DNA of 46,510 nucleotides from Flavobacteriales bacterium (GTDB lineage Bacteria; Bacteroidota; Bacteroidia; Flavobacteriales_D; Sanyastnellaceae): NCBI GenBank assembly GCA_947464415.1, contig CANHWU010000002.1, positions 1 to 46,510 of the forward strand, read 5' to 3'. Shown piece by piece: positions 27,523 to 37,451 of this stretch (position 1 is its first letter; each line of letters starts with the position of its first letter). The notes under the pieces were generated by a model. It saw only the letters and a program-made list of their open reading frames with translations, ran no database searches and was not told where the DNA came from. The position numbers and the translations under genes were made by a program.

Positions 27523-28659
27523 TTAAAAAGCTTCTCCCACCATGAAATAAAAATATCCACCTTCTTTACCATGGGCATAGTCAAGGCGAATATTTAATCG
27601 CTCCGCTGGATTGACCAATAAACGCAATCCACCTCCTACAGAGTATTTGAGTCGGTTGAAGGCAATATCATCAGGGGAATGAAAAACATCCCCTATGCCT
27701 GCAAAGGTGGTGGCCCCCAATCGCCAAAATAGGGGGAATCGATATTCCACCTGCGAAGCAGCAAAATGATGATCCCTGAATCTATTTTTGGGATAGCCTC
27801 TCAAAATATCGTCATTACCCAAAGTGGACATGTCCAAAAAAGGAACTTCCCCAAAACTCAATTTTAATTTACTTTGAAAAGCCAATATGTGTTTGGGTTT
27901 GATTTGCCAGTATTGTTGATAGAGTCCGTTGCAGTTGAGGAAGTGGAAACTACTTCCAAGCTGCTTTGCAAAATAATAGGAGGATAGCTCGATGAGTTTT
28001 CCTCTGGAGGCATTAATGATGTTATCTCGGGTATCCAGAATGGAAACAAGGCCAATGGCTGATCCTATTCCACCTTTATATCCCTTGATGTTTCCACGGG
28101 CCAATTGCCCATTGGGGTTGAGTTGGAATTGATATTCTTTTTCGAGCTCGTAGTCTATTCCAATGAAAAAATCATGTTGGATTTGTTTCAAAAACATAGT
28201 TTTGATCTGCAGCAGGTTGTATTCATATTTTTCAACATTATCCTTGCTGGTTTGGTTGCCAATTCCATAGAAGCGATCGGGGAAATTTCTAAATCGAATA
28301 TCTCCTTTGAGCAAGAAGTTTTCATTTCTGGTAAACACATTCCAACTGGCCCACACATCGGTTTGTCGATTCTGAGTGTAGTCTGCAAGAAACTGAACAA
28401 AGTTGGTGCGGGTTTCTTTTTCGTTATCGTTTTTGGGGGAGATTTTGAAATAATATACTCCTGCTGCTCCTGCTGCCCAACGGGTGTCTGGAGTGAAGTA
28501 CAAGAGGGGTAATAAAAAAGTTCCTTGTTTTTCTTGTGTTACAGTATCATCAAGAGGAGCAAATCCCATTATTTTTCTCTTTTGGGCGGCTCCATTCAAT
28601 GAGATTGCAATGAGGACTAGACATATTAGCGGCGTGAAGGGCGTTTTCTTTTGGGGCAT
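27523..28659 (-). CDS. BamA/TamA-like outer-membrane beta-barrel (surface antigen D15) protein
   Basis: YFTPDTRWAAGAAGVYYF; GIGSAIGLVSILDTRDNIINASRGKLIELS; DDILRGYPKNRFRDHHFAASQVEYRFPLF; terminal barrel ending in F. Confidence 0.85.
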   Translation of the reverse strand: MPQKKTPFTPLICLVLIAISLNGAAQKRKIMGFAPLDDTVTQEKQGTFLLPLLYFTPDTRWAAGAAGVYYFKISPKNDNEKETRTNFVQFLADYTQNRQTDVWASWNVFTRNENFLLKGDIRFRNFPDRFYGIGNQTSKDNVEKYEYNLLQIKTMFLKQIQHDFFIGIDYELEKEYQFQLNPNGQLARGNIKGYKGGIGSAIGLVSILDTRDNIINASRGKLIELSSYYFAKQLGSSFHFLNCNGLYQQYWQIKPKHILAFQSKLKLSFGEVPFLDMSTLGNDDILRGYPKNRFRDHHFAASQVEYRFPLFWRLGATTFAGIGDVFHSPDDIAFNRLKYSVGGGLRLLVNPAERLNIRLDYAHGKEGGYFYFMVGEAF

Positions 28660-28797
28660 CGGGGTAAAATTAAGTCAACAAAAGGTTAAATGAGTGCATA
28701 TTGTCGATGGTGCGGCAACTTTTTTAAAATGGGAAATGTCCTTATTTGTATGGGGCTTGTCATGGATGTTGTAAATTGGACACGGTTTTAAAAAAAA

Positions 28798-29892
28798 ATG
28801 CAGAAATCATTTCGCTATATCATTGGGCTCATTTTGGTTATGATCATTATTATGGCATGTGATAAAGATGAGCCAGAAGCGGATACCTGTCCTATGCCCA
28901 GCACGGAGGTTCATTTTGATTTAGCCAAATGGCCATTTCAAAAATTATCGGATTATCGTTTTTTCATAGATACCATCTCGCATTTGAAGCCGAATGATGG
29001 CGTATTACCTTATGATGTAATCACTCCGTTGTTTTCAGATTACGCGAAAAAGAAGCGCTTTATTTGGATGCCTGACGGCCGATCAGCCAATTATGTAAAT
29101 GATTTTTCAGTTTTGAATTTTCCTGAGGGTACGGTGATGATCAAGCATTTTTATTACGATCATGTTTTGCCCGAAAACAAAACAAAGTTGGTGGAGACGC
29201 GATTGATTTACTTAAGAAATGGGGAGTGGGAATTTGCTGATTACGTTTGGAATGAGGAACAGACGGAGGCCTATTTTGATTTGGACGGATCTTACCGAAA
29301 CATCGTTTGGATGGATGATGGGGGCGCCAGTCGCGAAGTCAATTACAGGATTCCAAGTGAGGTAGAGTGCTACACTTGTCATAAGTTCAATGATCATGCA
29401 TCTCCTATCGGTCCAAAACCACAGAATCTAAATAAGACATTCAGTTATTCTACTGGGTTGAAGAATCAGTTGGATAAATGGATAGAATCCGGATATTTGA
29501 CACCCAATCTGCCCAACAATATTGAGACGGTTGCGGATTGGACGGACGTCGGTGAAACGCTTCAAAATAGGTGGCGCGCCTATGTAGATATGAATTGTGC
29601 TCACTGTCATAGAGAAGGAAGCCACTGTGATTATCGGTCATTGCGTTTAGCCTGGAATGAAACCACTAACCCTGACCATTTGGGAATTTGCATAGCCCCG
29701 GAAGAGCCCATTGCTTCTCAATTGACGCATATCATTGCCAGAAGCAATATCAATCGTTCCATGATGTATTATCGTCTCAATACTACGGAAGAGCAATACA
29801 GAATGCCGCTATTTGGCAGAACCGTAATACATCAGGAAGCGGTGTCCTTGCTCAATGAGTATATCAATTCATTAAATCCAACCTGTCCTTAA
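28798..29892 (+). CDS. Lipoprotein with two CXXCH heme c motifs (SO2930/TIGR03806-like diheme protein)
   Basis: Lipobox MIIIMACDKDE; VECYTCHKF and MNCAHCHREG heme-binding motifs. Confidence 0.75.
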   Translation: MQKSFRYIIGLILVMIIIMACDKDEPEADTCPMPSTEVHFDLAKWPFQKLSDYRFFIDTISHLKPNDGVLPYDVITPLFSDYAKKKRFIWMPDGRSANYVNDFSVLNFPEGTVMIKHFYYDHVLPENKTKLVETRLIYLRNGEWEFADYVWNEEQTEAYFDLDGSYRNIVWMDDGGASREVNYRIPSEVECYTCHKFNDHASPIGPKPQNLNKTFSYSTGLKNQLDKWIESGYLTPNLPNNIETVADWTDVGETLQNRWRAYVDMNCAHCHREGSHCDYRSLRLAWNETTNPDHLGICIAPEEPIASQLTHIIARSNINRSMMYYRLNTTEEQYRMPLFGRTVIHQEAVSLLNEYINSLNPTCP

Positions 29893-29895
29893 TCT

Positions 29896-31890
29896 ATGAT
29901 GAGTATGAAAAAATCAATCAGTTTATTATTTGTTGTCTTGTTGTCTTTTGTTACAATTGCTCAGGACAATTGTGCAACCGCAGTTGACATTGTTCCAGGT
30001 ACTTATGTGGTGGATCAAGTGAATGGTGCCGAGCCACCTACTATTATTTGTGCGGGAGTCAATTTGGCGGCCTATGGTGAGTGGTATCGATATACACCCG
30101 ATAGCGATTATTATATTACAGTCAGTTCTAATGTTGCTAATGTTACACCGGTGGATACCCGTCTTCATATTTATACTGGAAGCTGCGGCGCGTTGCAATG
30201 TGCAGGAGGAGATGATGACAGTGGGCCAGGGTATAGTTCGATTGCATCCATGAACGTGGAGGCAGGGATTACTTATTATTTTGCTTGGGATAGTTATTGG
30301 ACGGCCGCTGGATTTTCATTTACCCTTTCTGTAGCGCCTCCTTTGGTGAATCTATTGGATTTTGTTCCGATGGCAGCCACGGTCAGTGCGCAGGCGGTGA
30401 TGGATATGAATGGTGATTATTTGGATGATTTGGTGGGGTATGATGGTAACAATGGACTTCAAATTGCTTATCAGCAGCCCAATGGAACTTTTGATACCCA
30501 AACGCGTCCTATTGCTGATGGAGTGTCGCATTCTCCTTCTTGGAGTATGTGCGGTGGTGACCTAGATGGGAATGGCTTCAATGATTTACTATTTGCTGGA
30601 GGAGGAGGCGCTAGTTTCATTTGGTCCAATGCCGATGGAACGATGTACAATGAGGTGAGTGATGAGAATTACATTTTCTGCCAGCGATCCAACATGGTGG
30701 ATATGAATGCCGATGGTATGTTGGATGCTTTTGTTTGTCATGATGTAGCCCCTAATGTTTGGTATATGAACAACGGTACTCAATTTTTTGATTGGAATCA
30801 GGGAGGAATGGGTGATACACCAGACGGTGGTAATTACGGCTCTGTTTGGATTGATTATGACAATGATTGTGATATTGATCTGTTTATAGCAAAATGCAGA
30901 GGGGGAGATTCTCCAGCCAACATTAATCAAATGCATAGAAACAACGGAGATGGAACTTATACGGAGGTTGGTGCGGAGATAGGCTTAGCGGATAATGTAC
31001 AGACATGGTCATCCGCTTGGGCAGATTATGACAATGATGGGGATATGGATGTCGTGGTGGGTGCAAGTTCTTTTGCCAATGGTGGACACAAAGTAATGAT
31101 CAACGATGGGAATGGATTTTTTACGGATCAAACTGCCGGTTCAGGATTTGATGTCAATCCTAATTTGAGCATTGAATGGGCTCCGGGTGACTTTAATAAT
31201 GATGGTTGGGTAGATGTGATGGGAGGTGGACAAATTTTGATCAACAATGGAAATCTCACTTTTACGCCCACACAGGTAGCTTTCAGTGCAGGACCCATTG
31301 GTGATTTGAATGAGGATGGATTTTTGGATGTGGTAACGGGTGGAACGAGGTATATGAATACCCCTAACGATCATCATTTTATTAAACTCAATATGCAAGG
31401 GACGGTGAGTAATAGAAATGGCATTGGAGCGAGGGTTACACTATATACTCCAAGTGGTGAGCAAATACGCGATGTGCGCAGCGGAGAGGGCTTCCGTTAT
31501 ATGAGCTCATTGAATGTGCATTTTGGATTGGGTATGGATGAACAGATCAGCAAGATCACCGTCTGTTGGCCCTCTGGAATTACGGATGAAATCTTAAATC
31601 CACAGATTGATCAAACACTTTTGATAGTAGAGGGTCAAAACGAGGTGGGCACGGATGAACGCAATACCTCATCGCTTCAATTACTTCCCAATCCTGCTCA
31701 GCATCAATTGGCTATTATTGGAGCAAAAATTATTCAACCCATCGAGGCATTGGATGTCAGTGGAAGGAGAATAAATCTGCCTCTCAAACAAGGCAATAAT
31801 TATTCGGTGGAGCACTTATTACCCGGAATCTACTTCATACGAGTGGCGACAGACGAAGGAATTCAGACCGTGTCATTCATCAAGGAATAG
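29896..31890 (+). CDS. FG-GAP/VCBS repeat and ASPIC/UnbV protein with T9SS type A C-terminal sorting domain
   Basis: DYDNDGDMDVVVG and DLNEDGFLDVVTGG repeats; GIGARVTLYTPSGEQIRDVRSGEGFRYMSSLNVHFGLG...VCWPSG (ASPIC_UnbV); LLPNPAQHQLAI...LLPGIYFIRVATDEGIQTVSFIKE. Confidence 0.88.
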   Translation: MMSMKKSISLLFVVLLSFVTIAQDNCATAVDIVPGTYVVDQVNGAEPPTIICAGVNLAAYGEWYRYTPDSDYYITVSSNVANVTPVDTRLHIYTGSCGALQCAGGDDDSGPGYSSIASMNVEAGITYYFAWDSYWTAAGFSFTLSVAPPLVNLLDFVPMAATVSAQAVMDMNGDYLDDLVGYDGNNGLQIAYQQPNGTFDTQTRPIADGVSHSPSWSMCGGDLDGNGFNDLLFAGGGGASFIWSNADGTMYNEVSDENYIFCQRSNMVDMNADGMLDAFVCHDVAPNVWYMNNGTQFFDWNQGGMGDTPDGGNYGSVWIDYDNDCDIDLFIAKCRGGDSPANINQMHRNNGDGTYTEVGAEIGLADNVQTWSSAWADYDNDGDMDVVVGASSFANGGHKVMINDGNGFFTDQTAGSGFDVNPNLSIEWAPGDFNNDGWVDVMGGGQILINNGNLTFTPTQVAFSAGPIGDLNEDGFLDVVTGGTRYMNTPNDHHFIKLNMQGTVSNRNGIGARVTLYTPSGEQIRDVRSGEGFRYMSSLNVHFGLGMDEQISKITVCWPSGITDEILNPQIDQTLLIVEGQNEVGTDERNTSSLQLLPNPAQHQLAIIGAKIIQPIEALDVSGRRINLPLKQGNNYSVEHLLPGIYFIRVATDEGIQTVSFIKE

Positions 31891-31921
31891 TAATTACAGC
31901 AAATAGCCTTTAAGAAAGTTC

Positions 31922-33010
31922 TCAAGGGCTCACCAGATTGAGGGAAAGTTGGGCATACCACGTTCCATTCATTTTGTTTTCTTGCAAATAAGGCTGATCT
32001 CCAGTAAACCCTCTGAAGAATTCTTTACCATCGTTGTATTGATCAAGATTGAAACTATATCCGTAGCGGTATCCCACTTGTAAGGACATCCAAATAAACT
32101 GATAGAGTGATGCCTCCCATGTGGCGCGGATTCTGAGTTCGCTCCTTCTTAATTCGATGTTACTCAAATTCTCCGTGCCGTTGGTTAATTGGTGATGTAA
32201 AATTCGATAAGAGTTTCCTTCTAATTCATATCCGAACAACAGAATATTGCGGGGCGAAATGGTTTTTCTGATATTCACTCTAGCTGGGGCGAGCATTTCT
32301 ACTCCCCATTTTCTACTAGGGGCAGTCCAGTTTAATAGCATGACGGGTATGTAGTTCAATTCCCCCACGCGGTAGGTTCTGGACAATCCGAAACCGATCA
32401 TTTTTCGATCGTGCTTCTTTTTACCAAAAATGATCGCGCTGCTATACCTAGTATATTTAATGGGTGTGATATTCTTGGTGGCGTAATCTCCGTTCAAATC
32501 AGCAGAGGCTTGCACAATCATGAAGTGCTCTTCATTGAAGGGTTTGAACAAGGTAGTGCTCAAACCAGCTGTTGATAATCCATTCTCTTTGAGCGTTGCA
32601 TCGAGTGGATTTAAGTTCCGATTGGAGTTAGCGTAAAAAGCGGTTCGTGCATAGTTGATTCCAGCCTGAAGCACAACATTTGTCTTTGAAATTACGGGAA
32701 TGTTGGCGCTGATTCTTAATCCTCCTGCACCTTGAAAGTCTCCTTGTTTTAAATCACTGAGATGATTACCATTTTGATCTTTCCAATGTCCGTAATCGAC
32801 ATCAAATGCGCCTTGATGATCAAAGCCAATGGAAATTAATTTGGCTGGACTTAGATCAAACACTTTGGGTGTGCAAAATCGCTTGGCACCTTCATCTGCA
32901 AAGTTGAGATTTTCATACATCGAAAAGTCTTCTTCCTGTTGCAAGGAATCGGTCTGTCCAAAGCCCATCAGACTGATACAGCTCAGACAAATTAGAATAT
33001 TAAAGCGCAT
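31922..33010 (-). CDS. Outer-membrane beta-barrel protein (DUF6268-like)
   Basis: Signal peptide, alternating beta-strand pattern, aromatic-rich tail (GTWYAQLSLNLVSP). Confidence 0.55.
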   Translation of the reverse strand: MRFNILICLSCISLMGFGQTDSLQQEEDFSMYENLNFADEGAKRFCTPKVFDLSPAKLISIGFDHQGAFDVDYGHWKDQNGNHLSDLKQGDFQGAGGLRISANIPVISKTNVVLQAGINYARTAFYANSNRNLNPLDATLKENGLSTAGLSTTLFKPFNEEHFMIVQASADLNGDYATKNITPIKYTRYSSAIIFGKKKHDRKMIGFGLSRTYRVGELNYIPVMLLNWTAPSRKWGVEMLAPARVNIRKTISPRNILLFGYELEGNSYRILHHQLTNGTENLSNIELRRSELRIRATWEASLYQFIWMSLQVGYRYGYSFNLDQYNDGKEFFRGFTGDQPYLQENKMNGTWYAQLSLNLVSP

Positions 33011-33019
33011 GGGAGCGAA

Positions 33020-33472
33020 TTATTTTTTTAGATTGAGTCGCTTCCAAACATCTGTCCTACCCAATGCTTCTACTCCAATATACCCTCTGATGTCAAGGGT
33101 GTTATTGTCGGTCATTTTAATGATGCACTTGTAAGTGCTGCCATTTTCTGGATCATAAATGGTTCCATTGTCCCATTGGTTACTGCCCAAATATTTGAAA
33201 TCTTTGAGCATTCTATATCCTTTCAAAGGAACAGTTCTAAGACTTGCGTCGGGATTGTTTTTATCCACTTTTGGTTGGCCTGTGTTGGGGTCGATAGGTT
33301 CTTTGAGCCAAACGATTTTACCATAATATTTTTCTCCAATTTTTTCAATTTTCACGCGGGCTTTACCATTGCTAGGTTCCCAGACACCTAGTAACTGATC
33401 AGCTTCTGTATTTTGAGCAAAACCGATAGAGTGTGAAAGCCAAAGAAGGCTGAGTAATAAAAGCTGTTTCAT
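33020..33472 (-). CDS. DUF2147 domain-containing protein
   Basis: ADQLLGVWEPSNGKARVKIEKIGEKYYGKIVWLKEP...DPENGSTYKCIIKMTDNNTLDIRGYIG. Confidence 0.9.
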   Translation of the reverse strand: MKQLLLLSLLWLSHSIGFAQNTEADQLLGVWEPSNGKARVKIEKIGEKYYGKIVWLKEPIDPNTGQPKVDKNNPDASLRTVPLKGYRMLKDFKYLGSNQWDNGTIYDPENGSTYKCIIKMTDNNTLDIRGYIGVEALGRTDVWKRLNLKK

Positions 33473-33477
33473 GATTC

Positions 33478-33978
33478 TTATTTTTTATAGGTGATTTCAA
33501 ATTCAAAGTTGCCCTGATAGGTCAGGTTATTTTCCGAGTCCCCTTCAATGTCAGCATCCAAGATGAGAATGATCTCTTTTTGTTGGAAGTTATCCAACAA
33601 CTCGCTCTCAGCGGAAGGATTCAGGGTGACCTCTTTTAGGTTTTTTTCAACGGGATTCAAAACAGCCACTTTTTCCATTTTGGCGTCAGAGGATGTCAGC
33701 TGTAATACAAAGTTTCTGATGTTGTTAAAGCCAATGCTATCCTGGGTGCTGATGTTGGCTTTGATCAATTTAACCGCTTCAATTTGATCTGCTTTTAAAT
33801 TGGGCTCGATTGCATTTAGATCAATTACATGGGTGGCCTGAAGAGTATTGGGTCCGTCAAACAAGGGCCCTTCGACGGTCAGGTCGATTTGATTTATTCT
33901 ATAGGTTTTCTTAGTGGCTTCTCCACAAGAGCAGCACAATATCAAAAATGATATTGATAAGAGAAAATAATGTTTCAT
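33478..33978 (-). CDS. Uncharacterised lipoprotein
   Basis: Internal Met gives MKHYFLLSISFLILCCSCGEATKK, a clean lipoprotein signal; the track ORF starts further upstream at 34020. Confidence 0.6.
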   Translation of the reverse strand: MKHYFLLSISFLILCCSCGEATKKTYRINQIDLTVEGPLFDGPNTLQATHVIDLNAIEPNLKADQIEAVKLIKANISTQDSIGFNNIRNFVLQLTSSDAKMEKVAVLNPVEKNLKEVTLNPSAESELLDNFQQKEIILILDADIEGDSENNLTYQGNFEFEITYKK

Positions 33979-34045
33979 TTTTTTTTCGTTTGGGTAAATA
34001 TATGGAATATGGAAAACCACATAACGAATTGTATAGAAAAATTGT

Positions 34046-34459
34046 TTACATGAATTGTAAGTTAATCTTACTTACATCTACTAAGAATTTTTTTCCAATG
34101 GTTTTTCTCCCTAGCAAAATAGGGTATTTCATACCTGATCGATCGGTTAAAGATATCTCGCTTCTGATGCTTTTTAGGCCAATTTTCACAATGGTGCGCA
34201 AGCAGAATCTTTCTTCTGTTTGTCCAAAGCTGTTTTTGATGATTCTTTTTTTGTAGTCTGAAAATTCAAATGAGTGGACTTGGCCATTGTTCTCCCAATC
34301 AAAAATCACCTTCAGCTTGGTGCCTTGTGGTGTTTGTATTTCAGTACAACTTTCACAATGAACGGCCGTTCTGAAAGCACCGGTATCGATTTTGGCGGGC
34401 ACAAAAAAACCTCCCCATTCAGGGAGGTGAATCATTTCTCTTCTTCCGATGATCTCCAT
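34046..34459 (-). CDS. Putative ATP-dependent zinc protease family (RimK-associated) protein
   Basis: IGRREMIHLPEWGGFFVPAKIDTGAFRTAVHCE; DRSGMKYPILLGRKTIGKKFLVDVSK. Confidence 0.85.
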   Translation of the reverse strand: MEIIGRREMIHLPEWGGFFVPAKIDTGAFRTAVHCESCTEIQTPQGTKLKVIFDWENNGQVHSFEFSDYKKRIIKNSFGQTEERFCLRTIVKIGLKSIRSEISLTDRSGMKYPILLGRKTIGKKFLVDVSKINLQFM

Positions 34460-34460
34460 C

Positions 34461-34907
34461 TTATTGCGCTAAGCATTTTTTAACCATCTCACTGATGGCT
34501 TTTCCATCTGCTTTTCCACTCAACACTTTGGCTGCCCCCATCACTTTTCCCATATCACTCGGGCTGGTGGCTCCTACTTGTGCGATAATCTCTTTGATGG
34601 CTGCCTCCAATTCCTCTGGGGTAAGGGGTTGAGGCAAGTAAGACTGAATCACAGCGGCTTGTTTCATTTCTTCAGCAACAAGATCTTCTCTGCCTTGTGA
34701 TTGATAAATTTCAATCGACTCAGTGCGTTGTTTATTGAGCTTGGTAAGAATGGCCATTACAGCACTATCCTCTACTTCGGTGGAGCCATCCTTGGTGGCT
34801 TCCAACAAGATTTTACTTTTGATATCACGCAAGGCCATGAGTTTTTCCTTGTCTCCACCTTTCATGGCGTTTTTAATGTCTTCGTTGATGCGATCTGTTA
34901 GTTTCAT
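34461..34907 (-). CDS. GatB/YqeY domain-containing protein
   Basis: MKLTDRINEDIKNAMKGGDKEKLMALRDIKSKILLEATKDG; QAAVIQSYLPQPLTPEELEAAI; DMGKVMGAAK. Confidence 0.94.
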   Translation of the reverse strand: MKLTDRINEDIKNAMKGGDKEKLMALRDIKSKILLEATKDGSTEVEDSAVMAILTKLNKQRTESIEIYQSQGREDLVAEEMKQAAVIQSYLPQPLTPEELEAAIKEIIAQVGATSPSDMGKVMGAAKVLSGKADGKAISEMVKKCLAQ

Positions 34908-34919
34908 AATTGTTGTATT

Positions 34920-36167
34920 TTAAATCAATCCAAAATGTTTTTCAGCCATGTCCACAACATTGTCTCCAATAGCCAATGAGGCCGTTGCTGCGGGTGAAGG
35001 TGCATTGAGAACATGGATGCTTCTATCGGTGTATTCTATTCTAAAATCATCTCTTGTATCACCATCCTCTCGGAGGAGCAGTGCCCGCACTCCTGCACGC
35101 CCAGGTACAATATCATCCATTGTTAAATCGGGAATCAGACGCTGTAAAGTTTTTAAGAATAATCTTTTAGAAAATGCCCTTCTGTATTCGTCGATTCCAT
35201 ATTTCATATTGCCCATGAATAATCGCCATGTGCCAATGTAGGAAAGTGCGTCAATTGTATCTTTCAAGCTAAAGTCTGTTTTGCCATAACCCTCTCTCTT
35301 AAATGTGAAGACGGCGTTGGGTCCACATTCAATGCTGCCATCTACCATCCGGGTGAAGTGCACTCCCAAAAAAGGAAATTCGGGGTTCGGAACGGGGTAA
35401 ATCAAATGCTTTACTTTGTGTTTGGCATGTTCTGCAAGATCATAATAATCTCCTCTGAAACCCACCACTTTCTCTTTTAGTGGAATGCCATCTTTTTTGG
35501 CTAGGCGATCGGCTTGTAACCCTCCGCAAACTACGAGATACTTGGTGATATAGCTTGCTTTTTGTGTTTTTACTCGGGTATATTCTCCATCTCTCTCAAA
35601 TCCAATTACCTCTTCTCCCAAATGAACTGCACTTTGATTTTGAATACCCAAACCCAATTCGGTCATCACTTCTGTAGATCTTCTGAAATCAATGATTCCC
35701 GTGCATCCAACATGCACTGCGTCGATTCCTTTGACATGGGGCTCAATTTCTCTAATTTCAGCAGGACTAACCCTCCTCATTCCCTCAATTCCGTTATTGA
35801 TGCCGCTCTGGTAAATTTTCTCTAAGTTGGCCAGTTCACTCTGATCCGCCGCAACGATGAGTTTTCCGCACACATCATGTCGGATGTTATGATCTTTGGC
35901 AAATTGCACCAACTCTCTTCTTCCATTTACACAATTGATGGCTTTGAGCGAACCGGGTTTGTAGTATATACCACTGTGGATTACGCCACTATTATTCCCT
36001 GTTTGATGATCGGCTAATTTGTTTTCTTTTTCTATCAAAAGAATTTTTAAGTTGGGAAATCTTCTTTGCAACTTATAAAAGGTAGCCGCACCCACAATTC
36101 CACCTCCTACGATGGTAATATCAAAATTAGCCTTCACTGCTTTCAAATTTAATTGCAAAAATAACAT
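34920..36167 (-). CDS. lhgO: L-2-hydroxyglutarate oxidase
   Basis: FDITIVGGGIVGAATFYKLQRRFPNLKILLIEKENKLADHQTGNNSGVIHSGIYYKPGSLKA; start at 36167 preferred over the track's 36347, which overlaps the divergent MFS gene. Confidence 0.92.
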   Translation of the reverse strand: MLFLQLNLKAVKANFDITIVGGGIVGAATFYKLQRRFPNLKILLIEKENKLADHQTGNNSGVIHSGIYYKPGSLKAINCVNGRRELVQFAKDHNIRHDVCGKLIVAADQSELANLEKIYQSGINNGIEGMRRVSPAEIREIEPHVKGIDAVHVGCTGIIDFRRSTEVMTELGLGIQNQSAVHLGEEVIGFERDGEYTRVKTQKASYITKYLVVCGGLQADRLAKKDGIPLKEKVVGFRGDYYDLAEHAKHKVKHLIYPVPNPEFPFLGVHFTRMVDGSIECGPNAVFTFKREGYGKTDFSLKDTIDALSYIGTWRLFMGNMKYGIDEYRRAFSKRLFLKTLQRLIPDLTMDDIVPGRAGVRALLLREDGDTRDDFRIEYTDRSIHVLNAPSPAATASLAIGDNVVDMAEKHFGLI

Positions 36168-36197
36168 ACATGTCAGCGAAATGTTTACATTTCCAAA

Positions 36198-37451
36198 ATG
36201 AATAATAGAAAGAAAATTCAGAATGCCTGGGGCATGTATGATTGGTCTAACTCCACCTATAATTTGGTGATTGGTTCGGCTATTTTCCCGGCTTTTTACA
36301 CGGCAGTTACTCCAGAACGAGTACGTTTTTTTGGAGCGGATGTTCATAACACGGAGGCGGTGGCCTATGTTTTATCTTTTTCGTTGTTTGTGGTGAGTGT
36401 AGTAGTGCCGCTCATTTCTGGAATAGCTGATTATTACAGGATGAAGCGCAGATTCATGCAGTTCTTTTGTTACTTAGGAGCTGCTTCGTGTTGCTCCCTT
36501 TATTGGTTTGACCCCAATCACCTTGAGATTTCCTTTATTAGTGTGACATTAGCGAGTATTGGTTTTTGGTGCAGTTATGCTTTGGCCAATTCTTTTTTGC
36601 CTCAGATTGCCACTAAAGAGGAGCAGGATGCTGTAAGTGCCCGTGCCTTTTCAATGGGGTATATTGGAAGTGTCACGTTGCTCATCATGAATTTGGTGGC
36701 CATCAAAGTGTTTGGAATGAGCGCTCGTTGGAGTTTTGTCTCTGTGGGTATTTGGTGGGCTGGATTTGCTCAAATTACTTTTTATTATGTGCGAGAAACT
36801 CCAAGCATAAATGCCACTTCTGGCATGCGATGGGACAAAGGTTTTCATGAACTGAAATTGGTGTGGAGTCAGATGGCGGATAACAAGAAATTGAAGTCAT
36901 ATCTGTTGTCCTTTTTTGTTTTTTCTATGGGTATTCAAACCATCATGCAAATGGCGGCTTATTTTGGAAAGGAGATCAATTTGTTGCCTGAGCAGCTGAT
37001 CATTGCTATTGTGTTGATTCAGTTCATCGCCATTCCCGGGGCAATGGTATTTTCAAGAGTGTCAAGGAGAATTGGAAACTTGCCCATGTTGGGAGTGGCC
37101 TTGTTGATTTGGGTGGGAGTTTGTGTGTTTGCCTATTTTGTTGTCAAAGATGCCAATACTTTTTTTGCGGCCGCGGCGATTATTGGTTTTATCATGGGCG
37201 GTACCCAAAGTTTGGCGAGAAGTACCTATTCGAAATTCCTGCCCGAAACAGAGGACACGGCCTCTTTTTTCAGCTTCTATGACGTTACAGAAAAGATCGG
37301 TTTGATCATCGGATTGTTTTCTTTTGGATTCTTGGAGGGTGCCTTTGGAACCATGAGGGCAAGTATCCTTGCCCTGGTGGTGTTCTTTATCGTGGGGTTT
37401 GTCCTTTTATTAAGAGTCCCCAAGGAGCGATCCGCTGATATAAAGCACTAA
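36198..37451 (+). CDS. MFS transporter (UMF1/Atg22-like)
   Basis: NAWGMYDWSNSTYNLVIGSAIFPAFYTAVTP; FIMGGTQSLARSTYSKFLPETEDTASFFSFYDVTEKIG. Confidence 0.9.
   Translation: MNNRKKIQNAWGMYDWSNSTYNLVIGSAIFPAFYTAVTPERVRFFGADVHNTEAVAYVLSFSLFVVSVVVPLISGIADYYRMKRRFMQFFCYLGAASCCSLYWFDPNHLEISFISVTLASIGFWCSYALANSFLPQIATKEEQDAVSARAFSMGYIGSVTLLIMNLVAIKVFGMSARWSFVSVGIWWAGFAQITFYYVRETPSINATSGMRWDKGFHELKLVWSQMADNKKLKSYLLSFFVFSMGIQTIMQMAAYFGKEINLLPEQLIIAIVLIQFIAIPGAMVFSRVSRRIGNLPMLGVALLIWVGVCVFAYFVVKDANTFFAAAAIIGFIMGGTQSLARSTYSKFLPETEDTASFFSFYDVTEKIGLIIGLFSFGFLEGAFGTMRASILALVVFFIVGFVLLLRVPKERSADIKH

Noticed and set aside
28105-28693. Plus-strand ORFs opposite the BamA-like gene
   Set aside because: Antisense to a clear beta-barrel CDS; hydrophobic runs come from reverse complement of Lys/Asn-rich codons.
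31891-31921. Possible terminator AGCCTTTAAGAAAGTTCTCAAGGGCT
   Set aside because: Imperfect stem and no T tract; too weak to call.
36168-36347. N-terminal extension of the lhgO ORF
   Set aside because: Extension lacks family similarity and would overlap the divergent MFS gene; Met at 36167 precedes the FAD-binding GxGxxG region.
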